A stretch of 33,191 bases of DNA. Origin: Deltaproteobacteria bacterium. GTDB lineage: Bacteria > Myxococcota_A > UBA796 > UBA2385. Position 1 is the stretch's first letter, and the number at the start of each line of letters is the position of its first letter. Below are positions 32,680 to 33,191 of the stretch, piece by piece. The position numbers and the translations under genes were made by a program. The DNA is taken from contig JAEUKK010000136.1 in the NCBI GenBank assembly GCA_016792625.1, positions 1-33,191 on the forward strand, given 5' to 3'. Below the pieces are notes generated by a model. That model saw nothing but the letters and a program-made list of their open reading frames with translations. It searched no databases and was not told where the DNA came from.

Positions 32680-32863
32680 CGGACCTCCAGCGCGGGGCTA
32701 CGCGGCCCCTCAGGTGCGCGCTCAGTCTACCACAGGAGGACGAGGACGCAGAGGGGAGTGGGCCCGATGGTTGGGGTGGGTTGGAGCGTGGCTTGTTGCG
32801 TTGTGTGTATGGAGCGGGGCGCGCACGGCGTGAGGCGCGGGTACCACGGCAAAGATGCTAACA

Positions 32864-32892
32864 TTGACCCATCCAGAGTCCGTCGGTATTCG
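32864..32892 (+). promoter_or_regulatory. Candidate sigma-70-type promoter
   Basis: TTGACC (32864) and TATTCG (32887) are separated by 17 bases in a locally less G+C-rich stretch. It would transcribe the gene starting at 33169 with a leader of about 270 bases. The -10 is a partial match only. Confidence 0.3.
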
Positions 32893-33060
32893 CTGATATC
32901 GTCGCTTCGCCCTGGCTGCTGGGAAGCGGAACCCAGCCCTACTCTGAGCCCGCTGAAATGGCTGGCGGCGCAGGTAGCCCCGGATGGCAACGCGGAGGTC
33001 CTCAACGAAGCTCTGCCAAACTCGCCAGGTCCCCATCGCGAACAGGGAGGCCGTAGGGGG

Positions 33061-33081
33061 AAAAAGCCCGCCACTGGCGGG
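33061..33081 (-). terminator. Rho-independent terminator-like hairpin, minus strand
   Basis: Read on the minus strand, CCCGCC-AGT-GGCGGG is followed by C and TTTTT, a compact stem with a U-tract. It would stop transcripts entering leftward towards the DUF4261 gene. No minus-strand gene is visible just to its right, so it may act on antisense transcription or on a gene beyond the window. Confidence 0.5.
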
Positions 33082-33104
33082 TCATTCGGTCGGCGAGCGC
33101 GTAA

Positions 33105-33125
33105 GCCCCCCAAAACAGGGGGGGC
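33105..33125 (+). other. Strong leader hairpin before right-edge gene
   Basis: GCCCCCC-N7-GGGGGGC forms a 7-bp G:C stem 44 bases upstream of the ATG at 33169. No U-tract follows on the plus strand, so it is more likely a leader structure than a terminator. Confidence 0.4.
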
Positions 33126-33168
33126 CGCCCGGACCAACAACGCGTGACCTTACCACCCGGAGGTCACC

Positions 33169-33191
33169 ATGCCCGCGCCCCGCCGCCGCAT
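33169..33191 (+). CDS. Start of an unidentified gene, cut by window edge
   Basis: ATG at 33169 preceded by CCCGGAGGTCACC, an excellent ribosome-binding site at proper spacing. Only MPAPRRR can be read before the window ends. The start is credible; nothing can be said of the product. Confidence 0.55.

Larger units (their letters stand above)
32680..33168. other. Intergenic region before right-edge gene
   Basis: About 490 bases with no convincing gene. It holds the promoter region for the DUF4261 gene (leftward) and for the edge gene (rightward). Seen here are a candidate plus-strand promoter at 32864-32892, a minus-strand terminator-like hairpin at 33061-33081 and a strong hairpin at 33105-33125. 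Confidence 0.55.

Noticed and set aside
1..33191. CRISPR array, tRNA, rRNA or complete insertion sequence
   Set aside because: No regularly spaced repeats, cloverleaf-like segments, rRNA-like stretches or transposase motifs with terminal inverted repeats were seen on either strand.

Overview
The window is a G+C-rich bacterial chromosome segment with very tight gene packing. It has many start/stop overlaps of the ATGA type, lipoprotein-type signal peptides, a formylglycine-generating-enzyme-like lipoprotein, a soluble PAS/chemoreceptor-signalling protein, and DUF4261- and imm11-like genes. Together this suggests a Myxococcota-type (former deltaproteobacterial) genome. That placement is inference from gene style; there is no rRNA or tRNA gene to anchor it.

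Layout. 1-4.2 kb: the end of a membrane-protein gene coupled to a small Xre-type regulator, a poorly supported membrane protein, a lower-G+C imm11-type immunity-like gene, an FGE-fold lipoprotein and an unrecognised 293-aa protein. 4.3-9.3 kb (minus): an eight-gene, fully overlapping operon for a reduced type II secretion/type IV filament machine: a G-like pilin, three consecutive GspF-like membrane proteins, a short GspE-like ATPase, then H/I-, J- and K-like pseudopilins. No secretin, GspC/L/M or prepilin peptidase is present here. 9.6-13.9 kb (minus): one 1438-aa fusion protein with a HIT-like domain, a phospholipase-D-like nuclease domain, an SF2 helicase and a LexA/UmuD-type S24 domain that keeps Ser, Lys and a correctly spaced Ala-Gly.

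14-27.3 kb is a metal- or sulfur-stress block. An ArsR-rhodanese regulator is overlapped by an MFS transporter gene. A small lipoprotein and a multicopper oxidase lie downstream of a CsoR-like palindrome. A long minus-strand run encodes BlaI-type repressor, M56 metalloprotease with a His/Cys-rich loop, His-rich membrane-fusion lipoprotein, heavy-metal RND pump, TolC-like channel and an EamA-family transporter with a 23-histidine tail. A CTACTA/TAGTAG palindrome directly before the adaptor gene fits a BlaI-family operator, so the protease/repressor pair probably senses metal and de-represses the pump.

27.9-33.2 kb: a PAS plus MCP-signalling protein, then a visibly lower-G+C block (about 29.3-33.1 kb) with a large cysteine-rich surface-type protein, an 82-aa unknown, a DUF4261 protein and the first codons of a plus-strand gene at the edge.

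The two strongest candidates for something undescribed are the HIT-PLD-helicase-S24 fusion (a possible damage-triggered, self-cleaving nuclease-helicase) and the three-GspF filament operon. No tRNA, rRNA, CRISPR array or complete insertion sequence was seen.
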